From a virus: 64,000 nucleotides of DNA. Below are positions 24,203-32,887 of the stretch, in pieces (the first letter of the stretch is position 1; every line of letters begins with the position of its first letter). Location of the stretch: positions 1 through 64,000 of IMG/VR virus record IMGVR_UViG_3300004097_003605. The stretch is one strand, 5' to 3'. The notes under the pieces were generated by a model that saw only the letters and a program-made list of their open reading frames with translations, made no database searches and was not told the DNA's origin. Both the position numbers and the translations under genes were made by a program.

Positions 24203-25662
24203 TGCTGGCGTGGCTCAGAAACATTTCGCGATCGCGACTGACCAAGGCGTCACTTTCGGGCCGTTCTGGTCGGTTCTTTCGCAGCCGCTACGACGCGGCG
24301 GCGACCACGCCGGATAACCGCCGTCACTGGGCGAATGCGGACGGGCTGTCGGCGTTGGCCGCCAATAGTGCCGATGTGCGGCGGATTCTTCGTAACCGGT
24401 CCCGTTACGAAGTGGCGAACAACAGCTACGCCCGCGGGATTGTGCTGACGCTCGCCAATGACGTGATCGGGACCGGGCCGCGATTGCAGTTGTTGACGGG
24501 TGATGGTGACGCCAACCGCCGCATCGAGCGGGAGTTTCAACGCTGGGCGCAGGCCGTTGACCTGGCGGGAAAACTCCGCACGCTGCGGATGGCTCAGACG
24601 ACTGATGGCGAAGCGTTCGCCGTGCTGATCAACAATTCCGCTCTGCCCACGGGCATTCAGCTCGATCTGCAACTTATCGAAGCCGAGCAGGTTGCCACGC
24701 CAGAACCGCTCACCACAGCCGGCAGCAATGCCGTCGATGGCATCGTGCTGGATCGCAGCGGAAACGCGGTCGAGTACCACGTGCTGCGGACTCATCCGGG
24801 CGATGCGGTGGCTGTGCCTGGTGTGGAATACGACCGTGTGCCAGCAGCCAGCGTCATTCACCAGTTCCGCACCGACCGACCTGGGCAGCGTCGCGGTGTT
24901 CCAGAAATTACTCCCGCTCTGCCGCTGTTTGCCATGCTGCGGGACTACTCACTGGCGACGCTGGATGCCGCCAAGGCCGCTGCTTACTTCGCCGGGATTC
25001 TCTACACTGACGCTCCCGCCAACGGGGAAGCTGACGCGGTTGAGCCGCTGGATGAGATTCAGCTTGACCGCAATCTGCTGCTGACCATGCCCGGCGGCTG
25101 GAAGATGTCGCAACTGCATGCCGAGCATCCGTCAGGCACATACGCCGATTTCAAACGCGAACTGCTCAACGAAATCGCGCGGTGTCTCAACATGCCGTAT
25201 AACGTCGCCGCGGCGAATTCGTCGGGCTACAACTACGCCTCCGGCCGGCTCGACCATCAGACTTACTTCAAGTCGATTCGGGTCGATCAGTCGCACCTTG
25301 AGTGCCGCGTACTGGACCGCATTCTCGCCGCATGGCTCGATGAAGCAGTGCTGATTCCCGGGCTGCTCACTGCTGGCCTGGGGCCGATCGCCGACTGGCC
25401 ACACCAGTGGTTCTGGGACGGTCACGAGCACGTGGATCCCGCCAAAGAAGCAACGGCACAAGCCACGCGATTGAAGTCTCACACGACCACACTCGCGGAT
25501 GAATACGCACGCCGCGGTCAGGACTGGGAATCGCAGTTGCGGCAGCGGGCTGGCGAACTGCAACTCATGAAGGAACTCGGACTGGTGGACGTTCCGCCGG
25601 ATGACAACGCCTCACAGGATGTCGAGGAAAACGATGCAGAATCTGTCCCCACAGCTGCCTGA
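24202..25662 (+). CDS. Phage portal protein (lambda family)
   Basis: This 486-residue protein forms the dodecameric ring through which DNA enters and leaves the capsid. Family features: RYEVANNSYARGIVLTLANDVIGTGPRLQ (residues about 65-95), LQLIEAEQVATPEP, EYHVLR, and the C-terminal MPYNVAAANSSGYNYASGRLDHQTY segment near 330-355, which is the most conserved stretch of lambda-type portals. Length is as expected. The GTG start overlaps the preceding stop, and the 3' end overlaps the capsid gene by 29 bases. Confidence 0.93.
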   Translation: MLAWLRNISRSRLTKASLSGRSGRFFRSRYDAAATTPDNRRHWANADGLSALAANSADVRRILRNRSRYEVANNSYARGIVLTLANDVIGTGPRLQLLTGDGDANRRIEREFQRWAQAVDLAGKLRTLRMAQTTDGEAFAVLINNSALPTGIQLDLQLIEAEQVATPEPLTTAGSNAVDGIVLDRSGNAVEYHVLRTHPGDAVAVPGVEYDRVPAASVIHQFRTDRPGQRRGVPEITPALPLFAMLRDYSLATLDAAKAAAYFAGILYTDAPANGEADAVEPLDEIQLDRNLLLTMPGGWKMSQLHAEHPSGTYADFKRELLNEIARCLNMPYNVAAANSSGYNYASGRLDHQTYFKSIRVDQSHLECRVLDRILAAWLDEAVLIPGLLTAGLGPIADWPHQWFWDGHEHVDPAKEATAQATRLKSHTTTLADEYARRGQDWESQLRQRAGELQLMKELGLVDVPPDDNASQDVEENDAESVPTAA

Positions 25663-27715
25663 CGGACAATCACTGCGGCTGCAGGCTGCGGAACTGGAGA
25701 TCGAAGCGGCGACCGAGAACGAACCCGGCCGGCAGCGGCGATTTCGGATGGTCGCCTACACGGGCGGAGCCATGAAGCTCACCGGCTGGAAACACCCGGT
25801 GGTTGTGGATCTCAACGGGATTGATGTCGGTCTCCAGCGTCGGCCGATCCTTCTCGATCACACCCGTGACGTGGACTGCGTCCTCGGTCAGACAGACCGC
25901 ATCACGGTCGAAGACAGCCGGCTGCTGGTCAGCGGCGAAGTATTGGGAGACTCGGGCAAGGTGCAGCGAGTGATTGCACTGAGCGACCGTGGATTCGCGT
26001 GGCAGGCTTCGATCGGTGCCCGGGCCGACGATGTGGAATTCGTTCCGGCGGGAAGCACGGTCGAGGTTAACGGCCGAGAGGTCAGTGGTCCGGTCAACAT
26101 TGCCCGACGGGCGTTGCTGGGTGAGGTCAGCTTCGTCGTGCTCGGAGCTGACGACCAGACTTCGGCCGAGATCGCCGCCACACTGGAAGCGGCGACGCAG
26201 GATGACAACTCGATGCGGGCTGGTGCGGACTTCGCCAACTGGGTGACGGCTCAGGGATTCGATGCGGGAAACCTGAGCGAACGGCAGCAGCAGAGCCTGA
26301 GCGAACTCTTCGCGACACGCGGGGCACGCACGGAAGCGGACGCGGCCACGGACGTCAGTGACGACGGGAACCCCGTGGCTACCCTGCGTGCCGAGTTGGC
26401 CGCAGAAACGCAGCGTGTCGGCCGCATTCGAAAGATCTGCAGCGGCAGGCATGCGGACATCGAAGCCCGAGCCATCGCGGAAGGATGGGACAATATGCAG
26501 ACGGAACTCGAAGTGCTGCGGGCCACACGTCCGCAGGGACCGGCCATTCACTCACGTGATGCGTCGAGGCCTGATGCGGAAGCGATTGAGGCAGCGTTGT
26601 GCCTGTCGGCCAGTCTGCCCGAGCAGAAGTGCGGAAAACTGTTCAGCGAACGCGCGATGAACGCGGCACTCGGCCGGGACCTGCGTGGCATCGGACTGCA
26701 CTACCTGATGCACGCCGTGATCCGCGCAGCGGGCATGCACGTGCAGCCCGGGCTTGTGGATAACGACTTCATTCGCGCGGCGATGGCGGCGGACCGCAAG
26801 CTGACCGCGTCCGGCGGATTCTCGACGGTCTCACTGTCGGGCATCCTGTCGAACGTGGCCAACCGGACGATGCTGGCTTCGTTTGAAGCCGTCGACAACG
26901 TGCTCGGTCAGATTGCGGCGCAGGCGGATGCCAACGACTTCAAGCAGGTCACCAGTTACCGCCTGACGGGACTGGGTGAGTTCCAGAAGGTCGGGCCGGA
27001 CGGCGAGCTGAAGCACGGGTCGCTCAGCGAAGAGACCTTCCAGAATCAGGTTGAGACCTACGGCACGCTGCTGTCGCTGACGCGGCAGATGATGATCAAC
27101 GACGACCTGGGCGCATTCCTGCGTCTGCCACGTCTGATCGGACGCCAGTCCGCGATCAAGTTGCAGAAAGTCGGTTTCGGTCTTCTGCTGGCCAATGCCA
27201 ACGCGTTTTTCAGTGCCGGCAATGGCAACTACTTCGCAGGCGCCGAAAGCAATCTGCAGATCAATTCGCTGACGACCGCCGAGCAGATGTTCTTCGACCA
27301 GAAGGACGAGAATGGTGATCCAGTCTCAATGACGCCGGGCGTACTGCTCGTTCCGACGTCGCTGAAGACGGTCGGCGATCAGCTCTACAACGATGTGGCC
27401 GTCAACGAAACGACGACGGCCAACAAGCCGAAGCCCAACCGCAACCCGCACGCCGGCAAGTTCCGTCCGGTGGCGACACCGTGGCTCAACGCTCAGTCGC
27501 TGACGGGCAGCAGTGACACTGCGTGGTATCTGCTGGCCGATCCGGCTGACGCGGCGGTCCTCGAAATCATTTATCTGCGGGGCCGTCGTGTGCCTTACAT
27601 CGAGAGCGAGGAATCCTCGTTCAACACATTGGGCATGCAGTGGCGAGGCTACTTCGACTTCGGCGTCGCTCTACAGGAGAAGCGGGCCGGTGTGAAGAGC
27701 AAAGGCGCGGCGTAA
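25634..27715 (+). CDS. Prohead protease fused to major capsid protein
   Basis: This is a 693-residue single-chain fusion. Residues about 1-190 are a herpesvirus-type prohead protease (FRMVAYTGGAMKL, RPILLDHTRDVDCVLGQ with the catalytic His, LLGEVSFVVLGAD with the catalytic Ser). A delta-like linker (about 190-320) is predicted helical and should act as the scaffold. Residues about 330-693 resemble the Mu gpT/HK97-type capsid protein (NRTMLASFEAVDNVLGQIAAQ, LTRQMMINDDLGAF, LRGRRVPYIESEES). After assembly the protease should release itself. The ATG after GAGG is preferred to a longer start inside the portal gene. Confidence 0.9.
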   Translation: MQNLSPQLPDGQSLRLQAAELEIEAATENEPGRQRRFRMVAYTGGAMKLTGWKHPVVVDLNGIDVGLQRRPILLDHTRDVDCVLGQTDRITVEDSRLLVSGEVLGDSGKVQRVIALSDRGFAWQASIGARADDVEFVPAGSTVEVNGREVSGPVNIARRALLGEVSFVVLGADDQTSAEIAATLEAATQDDNSMRAGADFANWVTAQGFDAGNLSERQQQSLSELFATRGARTEADAATDVSDDGNPVATLRAELAAETQRVGRIRKICSGRHADIEARAIAEGWDNMQTELEVLRATRPQGPAIHSRDASRPDAEAIEAALCLSASLPEQKCGKLFSERAMNAALGRDLRGIGLHYLMHAVIRAAGMHVQPGLVDNDFIRAAMAADRKLTASGGFSTVSLSGILSNVANRTMLASFEAVDNVLGQIAAQADANDFKQVTSYRLTGLGEFQKVGPDGELKHGSLSEETFQNQVETYGTLLSLTRQMMINDDLGAFLRLPRLIGRQSAIKLQKVGFGLLLANANAFFSAGNGNYFAGAESNLQINSLTTAEQMFFDQKDENGDPVSMTPGVLLVPTSLKTVGDQLYNDVAVNETTTANKPKPNRNPHAGKFRPVATPWLNAQSLTGSSDTAWYLLADPADAAVLEIIYLRGRRVPYIESEESSFNTLGMQWRGYFDFGVALQEKRAGVKSKGAA

Positions 27716-27760
27716 GTGTTCGGCTGACACGGACCAGTTCACTCGACAGGAGCAGGATGT

Positions 27761-28102
27761 ATGGCGACGGCAGTATTTCGACAGGAAGGAGCGTCAATTG
27801 ACCACACGCCGGGAGCGGCTGTGGCGGCTGGCGATGTAGTAGTCCAGGGCGACCTTATTGGCGTAGCGAAGCTGAACATCGAGGCGAGTCAGCTGGGAGC
27901 TCTCGCGGTCGAGGGGGTGTTCGACTTTCCCAAAGCAAGCGGTGCAGCCACGGCGATCACGTTGGGGACAAGCCTGTTCTGGGACGAGATCGCGCAGCAG
28001 GCAACCAGTGATGACAATGCCGGAGCCAATAAGGCACTTGGCAAGTCCATCGCAGATGCCAGCGACGATGACACCACAGTCCGCGTACGGATCAACCAGT
28101 AG
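27761..28102 (+). CDS. DUF2190 capsid decoration protein
   Basis: This is a 113-residue protein with the DUF2190 pattern: GASIDHTPGAAVAAGDVVVQGDLIGVA, AVEGVFDFPKASG and TLGTSLFWDE. The family includes trimeric decoration proteins that sit on the capsid surface and stabilise it (lambda gpD-like role). It stands directly after the capsid gene, with an AGGAGCAGG ribosome site. No signal peptide or membrane segment. Confidence 0.88.
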   Translation: MATAVFRQEGASIDHTPGAAVAAGDVVVQGDLIGVAKLNIEASQLGALAVEGVFDFPKASGAATAITLGTSLFWDEIAQQATSDDNAGANKALGKSIADASDDDTTVRVRINQ

Positions 28103-28193
28103 GCCACCATTGGCGGTTTGATCGGGCTGTCGCCCGTAACTGTGAACGACGCGGTTCCAGACGCACCAGCCGAAAGGCAATTGAGAGAGATCG

Positions 28194-28577
28194 ATGACCG
28201 ACATCCTTGAACGAGGCTCGAACTGGCTGGAAGACCAGCGGGTCGCTCACGCGTCCCGGCCGGTTGAATACCAGCGTGGCGAGAGCAGCGTCGAAGTGCC
28301 GGCATCGATCGGACGGACTGTGTTCGAGATCGACGACGGTGTTGGGATTCTCCAGCGCACGGAGTCGCGGGACTTCCTTGTTCCGGCGGTGAGTCTGGTC
28401 CTGGACGGTACGCAGACTCTGCCGGAACGAGGAGACCGCATCCGTGAAACGATCGGGACGGTCACGTTCACCTACGAGGTTATGGCTCCGGGGAAGGAGC
28501 CGCCGTGGCGGTACAGCGACGCGTACCGCCGCACATTGAGGATTCACACGAAGCTGACGGGAACGGAGTCCACATAG
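28194..28577 (+). CDS. Head-tail connector-type protein (unassigned)
   Basis: A 127-residue beta-rich protein starting MTDILERGSNWLEDQRV. Its length, its place between the decoration protein and the tail-completion-type gene, and the PGKEPPWRYSDAYRRTLRIHTKL ending fit the FII/connector group, but sequence alone does not identify the family. The ATG follows a GAGAGA site. The 91-base gap upstream holds nothing recognisable. Confidence 0.78.
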   Translation: MTDILERGSNWLEDQRVAHASRPVEYQRGESSVEVPASIGRTVFEIDDGVGILQRTESRDFLVPAVSLVLDGTQTLPERGDRIRETIGTVTFTYEVMAPGKEPPWRYSDAYRRTLRIHTKLTGTEST

Positions 28578-28579
28578 AT

Positions 28580-29008
28580 ATGTCAGTTATCAGCGACATT
28601 GCGGCGGCTGTTGTGTTCGAGATCAACGCGGCAGAACTCAGTCAGTCGGCGACCGCCGAGCGGACATTCCTCCCGGTTTTCGATCTGGAAGACATGCAGG
28701 ACCTGCATGTGACAGTCGTGCCACGCGGAGTCATCACGCTGCCCGGCGGCCGTGCCCATAACCAGCACGATTACGCGATCGACATCGCCGTGCAGAAGAA
28801 GCTCGATGCTGTCAGCAATGCGGAAGTCGACGCGCTGCTGGGGCTCGTGCAGGAGCTGGCTGACTTGTTTCGGTTCAAGCGGCTGACGGATGCGCCGAAT
28901 GCAGTGTGGCTGAAGTCCGACAACGTTCCTGTGTACTCGCCCGAGCACCTGGACCAGCTCCGGCAGTTCACCAGCGTCATCACGATCACATTTCGAATCA
29001 TGAGGTAG
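28580..29008 (+). CDS. Tail completion or neck protein (unassigned)
   Basis: This 142-residue protein starts MSVISDIAAAVV, two bases after the preceding stop codon. Strands such as FLPVFDLEDMQDLHVTVVP and YAIDIAVQKKL, then an acidic helix and ITITFRIMR, resemble gpU-type tail completion proteins. The gene order (connector, this gene, gp10-type, then tail tube) supports it. Confidence 0.72.
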   Translation: MSVISDIAAAVVFEINAAELSQSATAERTFLPVFDLEDMQDLHVTVVPRGVITLPGGRAHNQHDYAIDIAVQKKLDAVSNAEVDALLGLVQELADLFRFKRLTDAPNAVWLKSDNVPVYSPEHLDQLRQFTSVITITFRIMR

Positions 29009-29017
29009 GCGTCAGGG

Positions 29018-29449
29018 ATGCTCGGTGTGCAGATTGGACCAGCGAAAGGACTGTTCTTTGACCGGCCGGCGGTGATGAAGGCCGTGGATCGGGCTCAGCG
29101 GCGCGTGTTGTCCCGGTTCGGGGCGTATGTCCGACGCGGGGCGAGATCGAGTATCCGGCGACGGAAGCGTCCGGCTCCACCGGGCTCACCACCATCCGAT
29201 CACACGGGGCGACTGAAGCGGAATATCTTCTTTGTTTACGAGCCGGTGAAGTCGAGCGTCCTGATTGGCCCGGTTCGGCTGAGTGGCAGCACGAACGCTC
29301 CGGAAACTCTGGAACACGGCGGACCAGTCGTCCTGAAACGTCGTGGCCGTCGCATTCGGAAGACTTATCAGCCGCGTCCTTTTATGGGGCCGGCCTTTGA
29401 TCGAGAGCAGCCAAAGCTGCCAGCGATGTGGCGGGATTCAGTGAGGTAA
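29018..29449 (+). CDS. HK97 gp10-like neck protein
   Basis: A 143-residue strongly basic protein. AQRRVLSRFGAYVRRGARSSIRRRK followed by GSPPSDHTGRLKRNI and LEHGG is the pattern of HK97 gp10/minor tail Z proteins, which join the head-tail interface. The C-terminal RPFMGPAFDREQPKLP is typical of that family. ATG after a short gap. Confidence 0.8.
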   Translation: MLGVQIGPAKGLFFDRPAVMKAVDRAQRRVLSRFGAYVRRGARSSIRRRKRPAPPGSPPSDHTGRLKRNIFFVYEPVKSSVLIGPVRLSGSTNAPETLEHGGPVVLKRRGRRIRKTYQPRPFMGPAFDREQPKLPAMWRDSVR

Positions 29450-29452
29450 CGC

Positions 29453-29725
29453 ATGGCCTGCAGCAATGGACAGACAACGCATCCGCACGGCAACGGCTTC
29501 ATCGTCGTGCCGAAGTGGTTCGTGTCGTTCATCAGTTTCATGACGTCGGTCGTGTTCGTAGGAGCCGTCTTGTGGGCGTGGTCCATCTCGAACGACGTGA
29601 GCGCGATCAAGGCGGAACTCAAGATGACCAATGACATCCGGACGGCGGAACTTGATGCCGTGCGGAGACGGCTCGACCGGCACGATGTGCTGCTCGATCG
29701 ACTGACGGAGCGACTCAAGCCATGA
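29453..29725 (+). CDS. Single-pass membrane protein with coiled coil (lysis-type)
   Basis: This 90-residue protein has one hydrophobic segment (WFVSFISFMTSVVFVGAVLW, residues about 20-39) followed by a charged coiled coil (SAIKAELKMTND, LDAVRRRLDRHDVLLDRLTERL). Such proteins next to a cell-wall hydrolase are often holin- or spanin-like. It is coupled to the hydrolase gene by a four-base overlap. The exact lysis role is inferred. Confidence 0.7.
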   Translation: MACSNGQTTHPHGNGFIVVPKWFVSFISFMTSVVFVGAVLWAWSISNDVSAIKAELKMTNDIRTAELDAVRRRLDRHDVLLDRLTERLKP

Positions 29726-30363
29726 CGGCACCACTGATCAACATCGATGACTTTCAGCCGCTAGACCTGCTGGCGTGCTACGGCACGGACGCAGCGTCGA
29801 AGGCAATCTCGTGGGGCACGGCCTCGGTGCTGGCTCCGTCGCGATTGCGGCTGGGGCCATCGCACGTCGCGGTGATCTGCGAATACCACGACTCACCATT
29901 GTGGGTGGAGTCGACCACTCTGTGCCGCCATGCGTGTACTGTGCTGGGGTATCCGGTCTCGGGTTGTCAGTCGCATCAGCCGGAAGAACGGCTCAGTGAT
30001 TACGTTGAGGCTGGCGGGCACGTGGATGTTTATCGGCTCACGGCGGTCGACCAGTTGTCGCAGAGTGAGTCGGAACTGCTGACGCGGATTCTCGTGAGGC
30101 ATTTCATCGGAAAGCAGGTCACGTACGACTTCGGCGGAGCCCTGCTGTCGGGGACGCGGCTGTTTCGACACACGCGGCTGCTGCCCGGAGCGGATCTCAA
30201 CGAACTGTTCTGCTCGGAACTGGCAGCCAAGGTGCTGATGCGGCTGGGCCGGCTGAATCGGGACAACCCGACGAAGTACAGCCCGGCCACGCTGTTTCGG
30301 AAGCTCGTCCGTCAGGGCACGGTGCAGTTCCAGACGCGGTACGAACAGGAGGCTGCGAAGTGA
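29722..30363 (+). CDS. NlpC/P60 or YiiX-type cysteine hydrolase
   Basis: This is a 213-residue protein. LGPSHVAVICEY (near 45) supplies a His and LFCSELAAKVLMRLG (near 158) a Cys, in the circularly permuted order seen in YiiX/YebB-type papain-fold enzymes. Targets include peptidoglycan peptides and lipid-amide bonds. Its place after a membrane protein and before a secreted protease makes an endolysin role likely. There is no signal peptide, so export would need the holin-like partner. Confidence 0.76.
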   Translation: MTAPLINIDDFQPLDLLACYGTDAASKAISWGTASVLAPSRLRLGPSHVAVICEYHDSPLWVESTTLCRHACTVLGYPVSGCQSHQPEERLSDYVEAGGHVDVYRLTAVDQLSQSESELLTRILVRHFIGKQVTYDFGGALLSGTRLFRHTRLLPGADLNELFCSELAAKVLMRLGRLNRDNPTKYSPATLFRKLVRQGTVQFQTRYEQEAAK

Positions 30364-31643
30364 CACACCGATTTCTTTTCACGGCAGTGCTCCTGATGAC
30401 CGCATCGGTCGCCCATGCGGACGAACGCGATGCCGTCGTCCGTGTGGACGGCTGCACGGGATTCATCGTCGCCGACAATCTGCTCGTGACCGCGAAGCAC
30501 TGCCGCCATCCCGCCCGTCTGAAAGTCAAAGTGCAGGGGAAGGACGTTTCCGCAAGTCGCGTCTACGTGTACCGCGGTGAAGACGGTCCGGCGGTGTTTC
30601 AACTCGACGGTGGGCCGTTTGCAAGTCTGCCGGTCGCGAGCCGTAAGCCGGAGATTGGTGAGCGTGTCTATTCGCTGGGTTATCCCGGCGGGAACTGGGC
30701 ACGGATTGAAGGCGAAGTCAGCGGCGGCAACGGCGTTGATATCAACTACACCAACCATCGCATCGACAGTGGTAACAGTGGTGGCCCGCTGCTCAACGCA
30801 AGAGGTGAGGTCGTTGGAGTCGCTCTGCACGTTGCCGCCAATCCAGGAGTACACAGCTCCGGGTTCTCTGGCTGGCGAGTGACGACGGAGGCGATTCGCG
30901 CGGCACAGGGCGAAACGATCGAATTGCCGCAGCGCTACAGCCGACAACCGGTCGTCGTCGTGTTTTCCTCGACCAGTTGTTCGAGTTGCCGACAACTTGA
31001 GACCGACGTCGCGTCAGGCCAGTTCCGCGACTACCAGTTCCGATTCGTGAAGTGGGATCCGCAGATGCGGCAGTGGAGTGATCCGGAATTGTTCCGGGAA
31101 TTCTCGAACACGTGCCGTCCGACAGAACAACTCGGCTTTCCCACGATCTGGGTAAAAAACACAAGTCAATACCGGGTCGGCTATTCGGCTGCCCGACGAG
31201 GCGGTCTGCTCGGCTGGCTTTCAAACGCCGTACGGTCACTGGTGGAAGCAATCATCGGGCACGAAGAACCACCGCCTTTTCCGACACCGAATGAGGTTCC
31301 GATTCCACCGGTCACTGATCCGGCACCGGTCCCCGGACCACCATCCGAAGAAGCGGCACCCGACACTGCACTCCTGCGGCTGGCACGTGACCTTGCTGCT
31401 CTGCGTGACGAGGCGAGGGAGACACGCAGCGACTTCAACGAATTCCGCGAGTCCGGGGTCATCGGAAAGATTCGGGCCATCGCCAGGTTGCGCGAAGATA
31501 AGGACGACGCACTGGAAGCGGTCAACGCCGTTCGGGCTGATGTGGATGCAGTCCGCGACGACTTTCGGGAACGACCACTGCAGTTTCTGTGGGGGCTGTT
31601 TGGAACCATCACCGGGCTGCTTCATCGGAGGTTTGCTCACTGA
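30360..31643 (+). CDS. Secreted trypsin-like protease fused to a thioredoxin-like domain
   Basis: This is a 427-residue protein with a clear signal peptide (MTHRFLFTAVLLMTASVAHA, cleavage near residue 20). The S1-type protease has His in TAKHC, a plausible Asp at FQLDGG, and Ser in DSGNSGGP (near 140). A thioredoxin-like domain follows (residues about 198-265, VVVVFSSTSCSSCRQLE with CSSC, then QLGFPTIWVKN). The rest is Pro-rich, then helical with a C-terminal hydrophobic segment (FLWGLFGTITGLL). It is encoded inside the lysis-like cluster. Its substrate is unknown; cell-envelope protein cleavage or a role against host envelope defence is possible. Confidence 0.84.
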   Translation: MTHRFLFTAVLLMTASVAHADERDAVVRVDGCTGFIVADNLLVTAKHCRHPARLKVKVQGKDVSASRVYVYRGEDGPAVFQLDGGPFASLPVASRKPEIGERVYSLGYPGGNWARIEGEVSGGNGVDINYTNHRIDSGNSGGPLLNARGEVVGVALHVAANPGVHSSGFSGWRVTTEAIRAAQGETIELPQRYSRQPVVVVFSSTSCSSCRQLETDVASGQFRDYQFRFVKWDPQMRQWSDPELFREFSNTCRPTEQLGFPTIWVKNTSQYRVGYSAARRGGLLGWLSNAVRSLVEAIIGHEEPPPFPTPNEVPIPPVTDPAPVPGPPSEEAAPDTALLRLARDLAALRDEARETRSDFNEFRESGVIGKIRAIARLREDKDDALEAVNAVRADVDAVRDDFRERPLQFLWGLFGTITGLLHRRFAH

Positions 31644-31903
31644 TGGGAACGATTGCAGGCATCATCGCGACAGCAGCCCTGTCGCATCTGGGCGGAGCGA
31701 CGCTGGGTGGCGTGCTCGCGAAGTTCGGCGTGCTGGGCTTCGGGAAGAAGCTGACGGTCGCACGGCACATCCTCAAAGTTGGAAAAGCACTCAGGCAACG
31801 GCTGGACCGCGACCGCAATGAAGAGGCTCGCAAGGACCTCAAAGCCTGGCTGAAGAATCACGATCCGGACAACGAGTCCGGCCTCGGTAACGGCATCACC
31901 TGA
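31643..31903 (+). CDS. Small protein with hydrophobic N-terminus and basic helix (holin-like)
   Basis: An 86-residue protein whose start overlaps the protease stop codon (TGATG). Residues 1-30 are hydrophobic (TIAGIIATAALSHLGGATLGGVLAKFGVLG); the rest is strongly basic and helical (RHILKVGKALRQRLDRDRNEEARKDL). This is the layout of a membrane-anchored phage protein or small holin. The ending DNESGLGNGIT is unusual. Function is inferred from composition and position. Confidence 0.68.
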   Translation: MGTIAGIIATAALSHLGGATLGGVLAKFGVLGFGKKLTVARHILKVGKALRQRLDRDRNEEARKDLKAWLKNHDPDNESGLGNGIT

Positions 31904-31920
31904 TTGGACTGGAGTCCCTC

Positions 31921-32355
31921 ATGAAACTCGGCATGGAAGCAAAGCTGTACCGCAACACGGGCTCGTTCGGAGCACCGACGTGGGTCGAGATGACCAACGT
32001 CAAAGACCTGACGCTGAATCTCGAAGCCTCCGAAGCGGACGTCACTACGCGTGGCAACGCCGGCTGGCGAGCGACGATTGCGGCGTTGAAGGATGGTTCG
32101 ATCGAGTTCGAGATGGTGTGGGATCCGGCGGACGCCGGTTTCACCGCCATTCAGGATGCGTACTTCAACAACACGACGCTGGAGTTCGGTGTGATGGATG
32201 GCGACATCACGTCCAGCGGCACGCAGGGACTGCGAGCCACGATGTCGATCACCAAGCTCACTCGCAGCGAACCACTCGAACAGGCCATCACGGTCAGTGT
32301 CACCGCGAAGCCAACGTACTCGGCGAACGCGCCCGACTGGATGACGGTGCCGTAA
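31921..32355 (+). CDS. Major tail tube protein
   Basis: This 144-residue protein has the tail-tube fold pattern: MKLGMEAKLYRNTG, WVEMTNVKDLTLNLEASEADVTTRG, then IEFEMVWDPADAGFTAIQDAY and MSITKLTRSEPLEQAITVSVTAKP. It forms stacked hexamers around the tape-measure protein. The gene stands between the lysis-like cluster and the tail chaperones, which is slightly unusual since lysis genes normally come after the tail. Confidence 0.88.
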   Translation: MKLGMEAKLYRNTGSFGAPTWVEMTNVKDLTLNLEASEADVTTRGNAGWRATIAALKDGSIEFEMVWDPADAGFTAIQDAYFNNTTLEFGVMDGDITSSGTQGLRATMSITKLTRSEPLEQAITVSVTAKPTYSANAPDWMTVP

Positions 32356-32407
32356 TGAGGCGGAGACGTGAGGGCTGAGAGGCAAGTGTTCTTCGGGGAA
32401 TTCAGGG

Positions 32408-32887
32408 ATGAAGACGTTTCAGGACAATGCAGGTCGCCAGTGGACGGTGACGATCAATGTAGACGCCATCCGGCGTGTCCGGTCATTGGTCGAGGTCAAT
32501 CTGCTGGACGTGCTCGACGACGGCTGCCGGTTGCTCGCGCAACTGCACGATGACCCGGTGCTGCTGGTCGATGTCATCTACTGCGTGTGCAAACTGGAAG
32601 CGGATGCAAAGGACGTCAGCGACGAGGACTTCGGTCGGGCAATGGCCGGTGACGCCATCGGAAATGCGACAGCCGCGCTGCTGGCGGAACTGTCGGATTT
32701 TTTCCCGAATGCCCGGCAACGGGCGGCGATGCAGGAACTGCTCCGCAAGACGAACACAGTCGCGGACCGTCTGCTGGAGAAGGCGGTGTCCGCGATCCAG
32801 CAACTCGATCCCGCGTGTGTGGTCGAGACGCTGACCGCTTCATCAGCGAACTCGCCGGCATCGTCGGCCTCGATCCCGGACGGCTGA
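32408..32887 (+). CDS. Tail assembly chaperone, upstream reading frame
   Basis: This 159-residue helical protein (MKTFQDNAGRQWTVTINVDAIRRVRS, then AMAGDAIGNATAALLAELSDFFP) has the pattern of the G-type tail assembly chaperone that binds the tape-measure protein. The last 22 residues are low complexity (TASSANSPASSASIPDG), and the -1 frame over the same region encodes a more natural sequence, so a shift before this end is possible. Homologous phages make a longer G-T product by frameshifting. Confidence 0.82.
   Translation: MKTFQDNAGRQWTVTINVDAIRRVRSLVEVNLLDVLDDGCRLLAQLHDDPVLLVDVIYCVCKLEADAKDVSDEDFGRAMAGDAIGNATAALLAELSDFFPNARQRAAMQELLRKTNTVADRLLEKAVSAIQQLDPACVVETLTASSANSPASSASIPDG

Noticed and set aside
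25601-25634. Longer start for the capsid fusion gene
   Set aside because: The upstream start lies deeper in the portal gene and lacks a ribosome site, while the ATG at 25634 has GAGG in front.
32698-32704. TTTTTTC slippery heptamer as the tail chaperone frameshift site
   Set aside because: Shifting here would replace a natural helical segment by low-complexity residues; the protein-like sequence changes frame more than 100 bases later.
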